Part shown: in pieces, positions 16,030 to 22,477 of the stretch
Position numbering within the stretch: the first letter of the stretch is position 1
How the letters are laid out: every line of letters starts with the position of its first letter
Origin: Pseudomonadota bacterium
GTDB taxonomy: Bacteria; Pseudomonadota; Alphaproteobacteria; Rhizobiales; Phreatobacteraceae
Reading direction: 5' to 3'
Assembly (NCBI GenBank): GCA_020161695.1
Contig: JAIUOO010000030.1
Span: 1 to 40,821 of the forward strand
Length of the DNA: 40,821 bases
Translations under genes and position numbers: made by a program
Notes under the pieces: generated by a model
The model's input: only the letters and a program-made list of their open reading frames with translations
The model's database searches: none
What the model was told of the DNA's origin: nothing

Positions 16030-16055
16030 GAACGCGCGAGTTTCGCCGCGCGTTC
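16030..16055 (+). promoter_or_regulatory. Stem-loop in the universal stress protein leader
   Basis: GAACGCGC (16030-16037) and GCGCGTTC (16048-16055) form a perfect 8-bp stem with a 10-nt loop. It ends 8 bp before the CAGGAGG ribosome binding site (16064-16070) of the gene starting at 16076. It could be a leader structure, or a weak terminator for pccB without a U-tract. Confidence 0.35.
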
Positions 16056-16075
16056 ATCAGGCGCAGGAGGTCTTC

Positions 16076-16909
16076 ATGTCGATCAAATCGGTTCTTTTGG
16101 CCATCATTGCGGGCGACGGCGACAAGCCGCGCGGCGCCATCGACTACGCGATCTCACTGGCAGCCGATCACGGCGCGCATCTTTCGGTGATCGTCGGCGC
16201 CATCAAGGTGCCCGTCGTCGTCTATTCCGGCGTCGCCGAAGTGCAGGCCATCGTCACCGACGAGAACGATACCCGCACCCACAATGCCGACGATCTCTGC
16301 GAATCGGTCCGCAACCTCGCCCGGACGGCAGGCGTCGCGGCCTCGGTCGAGGTGGTGACCGACGCCATCGACCCGCTGTTCGGCCGGATCGGCAAGCGCG
16401 CGCGCCTGCACGACATCGCGGTCTGCGGCCGTCCGCGTCCCTCCGACGTCTGGGCGACCGAGCTTGCCGAAACGCTGCTGCTGTCTTCAGGCCGGCCGGC
16501 CATCCTCGCTCCTGATGATTTCGACAGAACGCGCTCGTCCAACGCCATCGTCGTCGCATGGGACGGTTCCGCCGTCGCCGCGCGGGCCATCGGCGGGGCG
16601 ATGCCATTCATCGACAGGGCGGGACAGGTCGAGATCGTCTCGGTGCTCGGCGACCGCCATGCCGACGATATCGTCGCGGGCGCGGATCTGGCGCCGATGC
16701 TCGCGCATCACGGCGTCAAGGTGACGGTCACGAACCTTCCCTACAGCCGCAATGTCGGCAAGACGATCGTCGAACACGCCCAGAACGTGCGGGCCGGCAT
16801 GATCGTGATGGGCGCCTACGCCCATTCGCGGCTGAAGCAGATGGTGCTCGGCGGCACCACCACGACCATGCTGCAATATTCCTCGGTGCCGATCCTGATG
16901 GCGCACTGA
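16076..16909 (+). CDS. Tandem-domain universal stress protein
   Basis: 277 residues made of two UspA-like halves. The first (about 1-150) begins SIKSVLLAIIAGDGDKPRGA and has lost the glycine-rich nucleotide loop. The second (about 155-277) begins NAIVVAWDGSAVAARA and ends with GAYAHSRLKQMVLGGTTTTML, matching the G-2x-G-9x-G(S/T) ATP-binding pattern. The protein probably binds ATP only in its C-terminal half. Usp proteins help cells survive starvation and respiratory stress. CAGGAGGTCTTC precedes the ATG. It converges on fliP, with a shared hairpin at 16926-16949. Confidence 0.87.
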   Translation: MSIKSVLLAIIAGDGDKPRGAIDYAISLAADHGAHLSVIVGAIKVPVVVYSGVAEVQAIVTDENDTRTHNADDLCESVRNLARTAGVAASVEVVTDAIDPLFGRIGKRARLHDIAVCGRPRPSDVWATELAETLLLSSGRPAILAPDDFDRTRSSNAIVVAWDGSAVAARAIGGAMPFIDRAGQVEIVSVLGDRHADDIVAGADLAPMLAHHGVKVTVTNLPYSRNVGKTIVEHAQNVRAGMIVMGAYAHSRLKQMVLGGTTTTMLQYSSVPILMAH

Positions 16910-16925
16910 CGGGGAGCGGCCGCTG

Positions 16926-16949
16926 GAGCGTCGCGGAGAGGCGACGCTC
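16926..16949. terminator. Bidirectional hairpin between the stress protein gene and fliP
   Basis: GAGCGTCGC (16926-16934) and GCGACGCTC (16941-16949) make a perfect 9-bp stem with a 6-nt loop between convergent genes; its right arm reaches the fliP stop codon (16949-16951). There is no T-run on either side, so termination is likely weak or factor-assisted. Confidence 0.45.
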
Positions 16950-17707
16950 TAGGGTCCGAAACTTCGCACCAGACTGCCGGCGACGAGGTTCCACCCGTCG
17001 ACCAGCACGAAGAAGATCAGCTTGAACGGCAGCGACACGGTCACTGGCGGCAGCATCATCATGCCCATGGACATCAGGACCGAGGCGACGACCAGGTCGA
17101 TGACCAGGAAGGGCACGAACAACAGGAAGGCGATCTCGAAGGCGCGGCGCAGCTCCGAGATCATGAAGGCCGGCACCAGAACGCGGAACGACACTTCCTG
17201 TGGCGTCGGCGGCACCGCCTCGCGCGAGAGTTCCTGAAACAGCGCCAGGTCCTTGTCGCGCACGTGCCGCAGCATGAACTCGCGGAACGGGCCGGAAGCG
17301 CGCTCGAAGGCCTGCGGCATGTCGATCTGGTTATCGACGAGTGGCCGGATGCCGGTCTCGTAGCTCTGCTGCAGCGTCGGAGCCATGACGAAGCCGGTGA
17401 GGAACAGCGACAGTCCGACGATCACCGCATTGGGCGGGGCGGTCTGGGTGCCGATGGCGGTGCGCAGCAGCGACAGCACCACCGAGATGCGCACGAAGCT
17501 CGTCACCATGATCAGGATCGAGGGTGCGACCGACAGCACCGTGATCAGGCCGATGAGCTGAATGACGCGCTCGTTGACGCCCGCGCCCTGGCCGAGATTG
17601 ATCGAGATGTCCTGCGCCGCCGCCGGGCCGGCGGCCAGCATGGCGGCCACCGCAGCGAGGGCCGCGAGGCGCTTCATGGGCCGGGCCGGAGGTAGAAGTC
17701 GCCGCAT
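16949..17707 (-). CDS. fliP: Flagellar type III export protein FliP
   Basis: 252 residues. FliP hallmarks are RVIQLIGLITVLSVAPSILIMVTSFVRI, QTAPPNAVIVGLSLFLTGFVMAP and the C-terminal SMGMMMLPPVTVSLPFKLI. FliP pentamers with FliQ and FliR form the export gate in the basal body. Like other FliP proteins it carries a cleavable signal peptide (LAALAAVAAMLAAGPAAAQ). The ATG at 17707 has AGGA 6 bp upstream; an internal ATG at 17677 would give a shorter signal peptide but lacks a ribosome binding site. It follows fliO by 87 bp on the minus strand, divergent from the flgB operon. Confidence 0.95.
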   Translation of the reverse strand: MRRLLPPARPMKRLAALAAVAAMLAAGPAAAQDISINLGQGAGVNERVIQLIGLITVLSVAPSILIMVTSFVRISVVLSLLRTAIGTQTAPPNAVIVGLSLFLTGFVMAPTLQQSYETGIRPLVDNQIDMPQAFERASGPFREFMLRHVRDKDLALFQELSREAVPPTPQEVSFRVLVPAFMISELRRAFEIAFLLFVPFLVIDLVVASVLMSMGMMMLPPVTVSLPFKLIFFVLVDGWNLVAGSLVRSFGP

Positions 17708-17794
17708 TGCCGTCCTGCGCGCCGAATCGATGACGGCAGTCTAGCAGGTCGGCAGGGCTGCCCCTGCGCGAGGCAGGGAAGCCGGCGTCGGGAA

Positions 17795-18724
17795 TCAGCC
17801 CTTGGGCGGCGTCGGACCACGGCCGAGCAGGGCGGCCATTTCCTCTTCGAGGCTGTCGAACACCGATTTCTCGTCGGCCGACAGGGTCTTGGCCGGCGCC
17901 GCGGGCGCGGCGGCGGGGCCACGCGGCTGTGCCGGCGGCGGGGCGACCGGCGGGCGCGGCTCACCCGGCCTCACGGCGGCCGGCGGGGCGCCGGGCGTGA
18001 TCGGCTTGCGCAGCGCCGCTTCCAGCCGGGCCGCGACATCGTCAGGCTGCGCGGCGGGCGTGGGCGGAGCCGGGCGGGCCACAGGGGGCGGCGGCGGCGC
18101 GACCGGACGGGCGGGGGTCACGACCGGACTGGTCTTCGGCGGTTCGGCGCGGACGGGCTCGACGCGTGTCGGCTCGACCCGGACCGGCTCGGGACGTGCC
18201 GGCGGCGGCGCAGGGCGGGAAACGGGCGGCGGAGGCGAGCGCACCGGCTCGGGCCGCGGCGGCGGGTCGAGGTTGACCGGCCGCGCTGCGGCCGGCTCGC
18301 CGGCAGCCTGACGGGCGGTGTCGCGCATCGACAGACGGGCGGCCGGATCGGGAGCGGGGGCAGGCGGCGGCTCGGGAGCGGGTGCCTGCGCGGCGTCGCG
18401 CAGCACGCTGGCCTGAACCGGCACGCCGCGCACGATGGCCGTCTCCACGACGACGTCGGTCGGGCCGCCGAGCAGCAGCAGGTGCTCGACATTGTCGCGC
18501 CGGATCAGGACCAGTTTCCGCCGCTGGTCGACATCGGCATAATCGAGGACGGCGAGACGCGGCTGGCGGCCGCGGCCGCCGGAGCCGATGCCGAGCCCAC
18601 GACCGCGGATCAGCCGGAAGATCCAGGCGGTCAGGCCGATCAGGACAAGGACGACGGCGAAGGCAGCGATGAACGTGGCGGCAAGGGGCGCGTTGGGACC
18701 GAGTAGATTGGTGAGATAATTCAT
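17795..18724 (-). CDS. fliO: FliO-like flagellar assembly protein with proline-rich extension
   Basis: 309 residues from the ATG at 18724; an ATG at 18739 is possible. A single hydrophobic segment (LAATFIAAFAVVLVLIGLTAWIF, about 12-34) is followed by a small soluble domain with the FliO-like stretch RLAVLDYADVDQRRKLVLIRRDNVEHLLLLGGP. FliO helps assemble the FliP ring. Usual FliO proteins have about 100-140 residues; the remaining ~190 here are rich in Pro, Ala and Arg with loose repeats of the type RVEPTRVEPVRAEP. The last 30 residues (SADEKSVFDSLEEEMAALL) look like a short amphipathic helix. The identity rests on topology, the core motif and fliP next door. Confidence 0.8.
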   Translation of the reverse strand: MNYLTNLLGPNAPLAATFIAAFAVVLVLIGLTAWIFRLIRGRGLGIGSGGRGRQPRLAVLDYADVDQRRKLVLIRRDNVEHLLLLGGPTDVVVETAIVRGVPVQASVLRDAAQAPAPEPPPAPAPDPAARLSMRDTARQAAGEPAAARPVNLDPPPRPEPVRSPPPPVSRPAPPPARPEPVRVEPTRVEPVRAEPPKTSPVVTPARPVAPPPPPVARPAPPTPAAQPDDVAARLEAALRKPITPGAPPAAVRPGEPRPPVAPPPAQPRGPAAAPAAPAKTLSADEKSVFDSLEEEMAALLGRGPTPPKG

Positions 18725-18772
18725 CGGTACCGATCCCATGGCATGCCGGACGCCCGCCGAAAATCGCGCGCG

Positions 18773-18887
18773 TTAAATCTATGTTGAGGTTAACAGACCC
18801 GGCAAGGCTTGCCGACTTCGACCTCGCGGGATGGTTAACCTGCCGGGGCAGAGGTTGAAAGACCCTTAACGCTTAACGGCTCGTTAA
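18773..18887. promoter_or_regulatory. CtrA-type regulatory region between fliO and flgB
   Basis: Six TTAA half-sites (starting at 18773, 18790, 18835, 18866, 18873 and 18884) lie within 115 bp of otherwise GC-rich DNA. TTAA CGGCTCG TTAA at 18873-18887 is an exact match to the alphaproteobacterial CtrA consensus TTAA-N7-TTAA and continues into ACC. It lies 50 bp before flgB and about 150 bp before fliO, so one region could control both flagellar operons. Binding is inferred; the sequence match is direct. Confidence 0.75.
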
Positions 18888-18937
18888 CCATGTCCCCGGC
18901 ATTGTTTGCCTATCCATAGGGGTGGGGACAGGCAACG

Positions 18938-19384
18938 ATGACGACCAGCGACGTGCCGCTTTTCTCCATGCTCCGGACGCGGATGCGCTGGCATCAGGAC
19001 CGGCAGAAGCTATTGGCGGAAAATGTCGCGAATGCGGACACACCGCATTACCGCGCGCGTGACCTCAGGGCCCCCGACTTCGAATCCATGATGCGCGGCA
19101 GTGCCGGAGCCTCCGCCAGCACGGGCGTTTCCGGCGGGGCGGGCGGCAGTTCCGGGCCGATGCGGGTCACCAACGCCCGGCACATAGCGGTCGCAAGCTC
19201 GCAGGGCACCAGTTTCGACGTCCGGCGCGATACCGGCGTCAGGGCGACGCCCGACGGCAACCGCGTCAATCTCGAGGACGAGATGCTCAAGGTCGCCCAG
19301 AACCAGATGGACTATCAGGCGGTGACGGGCCTCTATCAGCGCTCGCTCGGCCTCATCCGCACCGCGCTCGGCAAGCGCTCGTAG
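18938..19384 (+). CDS. flgB: Flagellar basal-body rod protein FlgB
   Basis: 148 residues. The conserved N-terminal rod-protein motif is RQKLLAENVANADTPHYRARDL, which includes the NxANxxTPxY pattern of rod proteins. The C-terminal helix is EDEMLKVAQNQMDYQAVTGLYQRSLGLIRTAL. A Gly/Ser-rich variable insert at about 52-72 separates them. FlgB forms the proximal rod. It is the first gene of the flgB-flgC-fliE-fliQ-fliR-flhB run, downstream of the CtrA-type box. The ribosome binding site before the ATG is weak (ACAGGCAACG). Confidence 0.95.
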   Translation: MTTSDVPLFSMLRTRMRWHQDRQKLLAENVANADTPHYRARDLRAPDFESMMRGSAGASASTGVSGGAGGSSGPMRVTNARHIAVASSQGTSFDVRRDTGVRATPDGNRVNLEDEMLKVAQNQMDYQAVTGLYQRSLGLIRTALGKRS

Positions 19385-19395
19385 GAGGCTGAACC

Positions 19396-19812
19396 ATGTC
19401 GATGGACTTCCTCAAATCGATCCGCATCGCAGCAGGCGGCTTGCGCGCGCAGGCCGGCCGCATGCGCATCTCGGCCGAGAACATCGCCAATGCCAGCTCG
19501 ACCGCGCAGACGCCGGGCGGCGACCCCTATCGCCGCAAGATCCCGACCTTCCGCACCAATTTCGACCGCGAGCTGCAGGCGACCACGGTGCAGCTCGGCC
19601 CTGTCCGGCAACAGCCGGGCGAATTCCAGACCCGCTTCGACCCGAGCCATCCGGCCGCCGATGCGCGCGGCAACGTCAAGATCCCGAACGTCAATTCGCT
19701 TGTCGAGAGCATGGACCTGCGCGAGGCCCAGCGCAGCTACGAGGCGAATCTCAACGTCGTCACCTCCACGCGCCGGATGATCCAGCGCACGATCGAACTC
19801 CTGAGGGTCTGA
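19396..19812 (+). CDS. flgC: Flagellar basal-body rod protein FlgC
   Basis: 138 residues, standard length. N-terminal motif GLRAQAGRMRISAENIANASS and C-terminal DLREAQRSYEANLNVVTSTRRMIQRTIELL are those of FlgC, with PYRRKIPTF in between. It is a rod subunit distal to FliE and FlgB. It starts 11 bp after flgB with a TAGGAGGC ribosome binding site overlapping the flgB stop, and ends 4 bp before fliE, so the three are one transcription unit. Confidence 0.95.
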   Translation: MSMDFLKSIRIAAGGLRAQAGRMRISAENIANASSTAQTPGGDPYRRKIPTFRTNFDRELQATTVQLGPVRQQPGEFQTRFDPSHPAADARGNVKIPNVNSLVESMDLREAQRSYEANLNVVTSTRRMIQRTIELLRV

Positions 19813-19816
19813 GCTG

Positions 19817-20125
19817 ATGTCGACCTCGTCCATTGCCGCAAACGCCTATGCATCGGCGGCGCGGCTGTTCTCGCCGAATGGCGGCCAGCGTCCGGCCGGG
19901 CAGGGCGGCAGCGGCTTCGGCGACATGCTGTCCAACGCCCTCCAGTCGCTGGACCGCACCACCCGCGCCACCGACCAGCGCACCACGGCCATGGCAGCGG
20001 GCCGTGCCGACCTCATCGACGTGGTGACGGCGGTGGCCGAAACCGAAGTCGCCATCGAATCACTCGTGGCCGTGCGCGACCGGGTCGTGCAGTCCTACGA
20101 GGAAATCATGCGCATGCAGATCTAG
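19817..20125 (+). CDS. fliE: Flagellar hook-basal body complex protein FliE
   Basis: 102 residues. The second half (RADLIDVVTAVAETEVAIESLVAVRDRVVQSYEEIMRMQI, here one continuous C-terminal block read in pieces) is the FliE core, ending in the conserved EIMRMQI. The first 40 residues are variable and Gly/Ser-rich. FliE joins the export gate and MS ring to the rod. It lies 4 bp after flgC and 14 bp before fliQ, in the usual order for this group. Confidence 0.93.
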   Translation: MSTSSIAANAYASAARLFSPNGGQRPAGQGGSGFGDMLSNALQSLDRTTRATDQRTTAMAAGRADLIDVVTAVAETEVAIESLVAVRDRVVQSYEEIMRMQI

Positions 20126-20139
20126 GCAGGAAGCCTCAA

Positions 20140-20406
20140 ATGACCCCCGCCGACATCCTCGACATTGCCCGCGACGGCATCCTCACCGTCATCCTCGTCT
20201 CCGCGCCGCTGATGCTGGTCGGCCTCGTGGTCGGCGTCGCCATCTCGCTGGTTCAGGCACTGACGCAGATCCAGGAGCAGACGCTGGTCTTCGTGCCGAA
20301 GATCCTCGCCATCTTCGCGACCATGCTGGTGGCGCTGCCGTTCATGGGCGACCTGATGAACGGCATCATGGGCCGGATCATGAGCAAGGTGGTCCTCGGC
20401 GGGTGA
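20140..20406 (+). CDS. fliQ: Flagellar export gate protein FliQ
   Basis: 88 residues with two membrane helices, the normal size. Diagnostic motifs are SAPLMLVGLVVGVAISLVQA, the loop LTQIQEQTLVFVPKI and a second helix LAIFATMLVALPFMGDLM. FliQ surrounds the FliP ring in the export gate. AGGCAGGAAGCC before the ATG is a weak ribosome binding site. fliR follows after 47 bp. Confidence 0.95.
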   Translation: MTPADILDIARDGILTVILVSAPLMLVGLVVGVAISLVQALTQIQEQTLVFVPKILAIFATMLVALPFMGDLMNGIMGRIMSKVVLGG

Positions 20407-20453
20407 ATCGGGTCTGATCCGCCGCCGATGCTCCAGGAGGGAGCGCCTCCGCG

Positions 20454-21221
20454 ATGAACCTGCCGCTCTCGCCCGAACTGATGGTCGTGTTCCTGCTCGT
20501 CTTCGCGCGCGTCGGGACCATGATGGCGCTGATGCCCGGCCTCGGCGAGCGCGCGATGCCGATGCGCGTCCGGCTCGGCGTCGCGCTGCTGCTGACCATG
20601 ATCCTGTTTCCGCTGCACCGCTCGCTCTATGCGATCGATCTCGCGCGGCCGGCCGGCGTGTTCCTGACCCTGTTCATGGAGATCGCGGTCGGATTCACGC
20701 TCGGCATGGCCGGGCGGATCGCCGTCTCGGCCCTTCAGACAGCGGGCGTCGTCATCGCCAACGCCATGGGCCTCGGCTTCGCCATGCAGGTCGACCCGAC
20801 GCAGGGCCAGCAGGGCGCCGTGATCGGCACGTTCCTGACGCTGACCGGCATCGCCATCATCTTCGCCTCCGACCTGCACCATCTCGTCATCGCGGCGATC
20901 TCGGATTCGTTCTCGATCATCCGCCCCGGCGCGCTGCCGGCCTCGGGCGATGCCGCGCAGTTCCTCACCGGCGTCATGAGCCGCGCTTTCCTGGTCGCGA
21001 TCCAGCTGTCGGCGCCGTTCCTGGTCTTCGCGCTGGTGTTCAATATCGGCCTCGGCATCCTGTCCAAGCTGATGCCGCAGATGCAGGTCTTCTTCGTCGC
21101 CATGCCCGTCACCATCGGCGTCGGCTTCCTGATCCTCCTCCTCGTCATCGGCGTGATGATGGCCCACTACGCCGGCCATCTCGAAGGCCTGCTCGGCGAG
21201 ATCGCGGTGAACCGGAGGTAA
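20454..21221 (+). CDS. fliR: Flagellar export gate protein FliR
   Basis: 255 residues, six or so hydrophobic segments. FliR features include MLMPGLGERAMPMRVRLGVA-like sequence near residue 25-45, EIAVGFTLGMAGRIAVSALQTAG and the C-terminal LSKLMPQMQVFFVAMPVTIGVGFLIL. FliR completes the export gate and contacts FlhB. CAGGAGGGAGCG upstream of the ATG is a strong ribosome binding site. Its stop lies 3 bp before the GTG of flhB, pointing to coupled translation of the two partners. Confidence 0.95.
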   Translation: MNLPLSPELMVVFLLVFARVGTMMALMPGLGERAMPMRVRLGVALLLTMILFPLHRSLYAIDLARPAGVFLTLFMEIAVGFTLGMAGRIAVSALQTAGVVIANAMGLGFAMQVDPTQGQQGAVIGTFLTLTGIAIIFASDLHHLVIAAISDSFSIIRPGALPASGDAAQFLTGVMSRAFLVAIQLSAPFLVFALVFNIGLGILSKLMPQMQVFFVAMPVTIGVGFLILLLVIGVMMAHYAGHLEGLLGEIAVNRR

Positions 21222-21224
21222 GCC

Positions 21225-22295
21225 GTGGCCGAGGGTGGTGACGACAAGGACCAGAAAACACACGATCCGACACAGAAGAAGCTCGACGACGCGCTGAAGA
21301 AGGGCGACGTCGTCAAAAGCCAGGACCTCGTCTCCTGGCTGATGCTGTTCATCGCGACGCTGATCATCGGAACCATGGCCGCGGGGTCGGCCGGCGGCCT
21401 CGCCGTGCCGCTGAAGAACCTGATGGCCAATGCCGACATGGTGTCGGTGGACCGCGCCGGCCTGATGGGACTGACGGTGTCGCTGATCCTCGCCGTCGTC
21501 GTCGCGCTTGGCTTGCCGTTTCTCGGCCTGTTCCTCGCCGGCGTCGCCGGAAACATGGTCCAGCACCGGCTGGTGCTGTCCGGCGAGGGCCTGAAGCCGA
21601 AATTCTCCAAGATTTCGCCGATGGCGGGCTTCAAGCGCATCTTCGGCAAGGACGCCTTCGTCAACTTCCTCAAGGGCCTCGCCAAGATCGGCGTCGTCGG
21701 CACGGTCATGTTCACCGTGCTGTGGCCGCAGCGCGGCGCCATCGACAGCCTGGTGCGCATGGACGTCGAGATGCTGCTGCCGCACACGTTCGGCATCATC
21801 ATCAACGTGCTGATCGCCGTCGTCTCGATCATGGCGATCGTGGCGCTGGCCGACTACGTCTACCAGTACCGGCGCTGGTACGAGCGGCAGAAAATGTCGA
21901 TGCACGAGCTCAAGGAGGAGTTCAAGCAGTCGGACGGCAACCCCGAGATCAAGGGCAAGATCAAGCAGATCCGGCGCGAGCGCTCGCGCAAGCGCATGAT
22001 GGCGAATGTGCCGCAGGCGACCGTCGTCATCACCAACCCGACCCACTTCGCCGTGGCTCTGAAATACGAGACCGGCATGCAGGCGCCGGTCTGCGTCGCC
22101 AAGGGCGCCGACCTGATCGCCCTGAAGATCCGCGAACTCGCCACCGCCAACGACGTGCCGATCGTCGAGAACGTGCCGCTCGCGCGCGCGCTGCACGCCG
22201 CCGTCGAGGTCGACCAGCCGATCGAGGAGGAGCACTACAAGGCGGTGGCCGAGGTGATCGGCTACGTCATGCGCCTCAAGGGAACTCTGAGCTGA
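21225..22295 (+). CDS. flhB: Flagellar export switch protein FlhB
   Basis: 356 residues from GTG at 21225. The N-terminus is the usual basic, charged tail (DPTQKKLDDALKKGDVVKSQD) before four membrane segments. The cytoplasmic part holds the autocleavage motif NPTH in TNPTHFAVALKYE, needed to switch export from hook to filament substrates. The GTG follows the fliR stop by 3 bp. It ends the flagellar run; 182 bp separate it from cckA. Confidence 0.96.
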   Translation: MAEGGDDKDQKTHDPTQKKLDDALKKGDVVKSQDLVSWLMLFIATLIIGTMAAGSAGGLAVPLKNLMANADMVSVDRAGLMGLTVSLILAVVVALGLPFLGLFLAGVAGNMVQHRLVLSGEGLKPKFSKISPMAGFKRIFGKDAFVNFLKGLAKIGVVGTVMFTVLWPQRGAIDSLVRMDVEMLLPHTFGIIINVLIAVVSIMAIVALADYVYQYRRWYERQKMSMHELKEEFKQSDGNPEIKGKIKQIRRERSRKRMMANVPQATVVITNPTHFAVALKYETGMQAPVCVAKGADLIALKIRELATANDVPIVENVPLARALHAAVEVDQPIEEEHYKAVAEVIGYVMRLKGTLS

Positions 22296-22477
22296 TCCCA
22301 TTGCCGCCACCCGCCACGGGGTGAGCCGCAAGCGGCGGCTGCATCCAGGCCACGGCCGGCCGGTAAACGTGGCGCGGGCGTGCTCCGCCCTTGCCTCGCG
22401 GGCGGGGAAGCGGCACCACTAGCAACGAGAATCGGGCATGGATTCTCCAGGCTCCCGACCAACGGCTCTTCTCCGCC

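Noticed and set aside
20253..22331. Very long minus-strand frames opposite fliQ to flhB and opposite cckA and the fusion gene (to 27031)
   Set aside because: They are rich in His, Arg, Asp and Gly, typical of antisense shadows in high-GC DNA, and they lie over well-identified genes.
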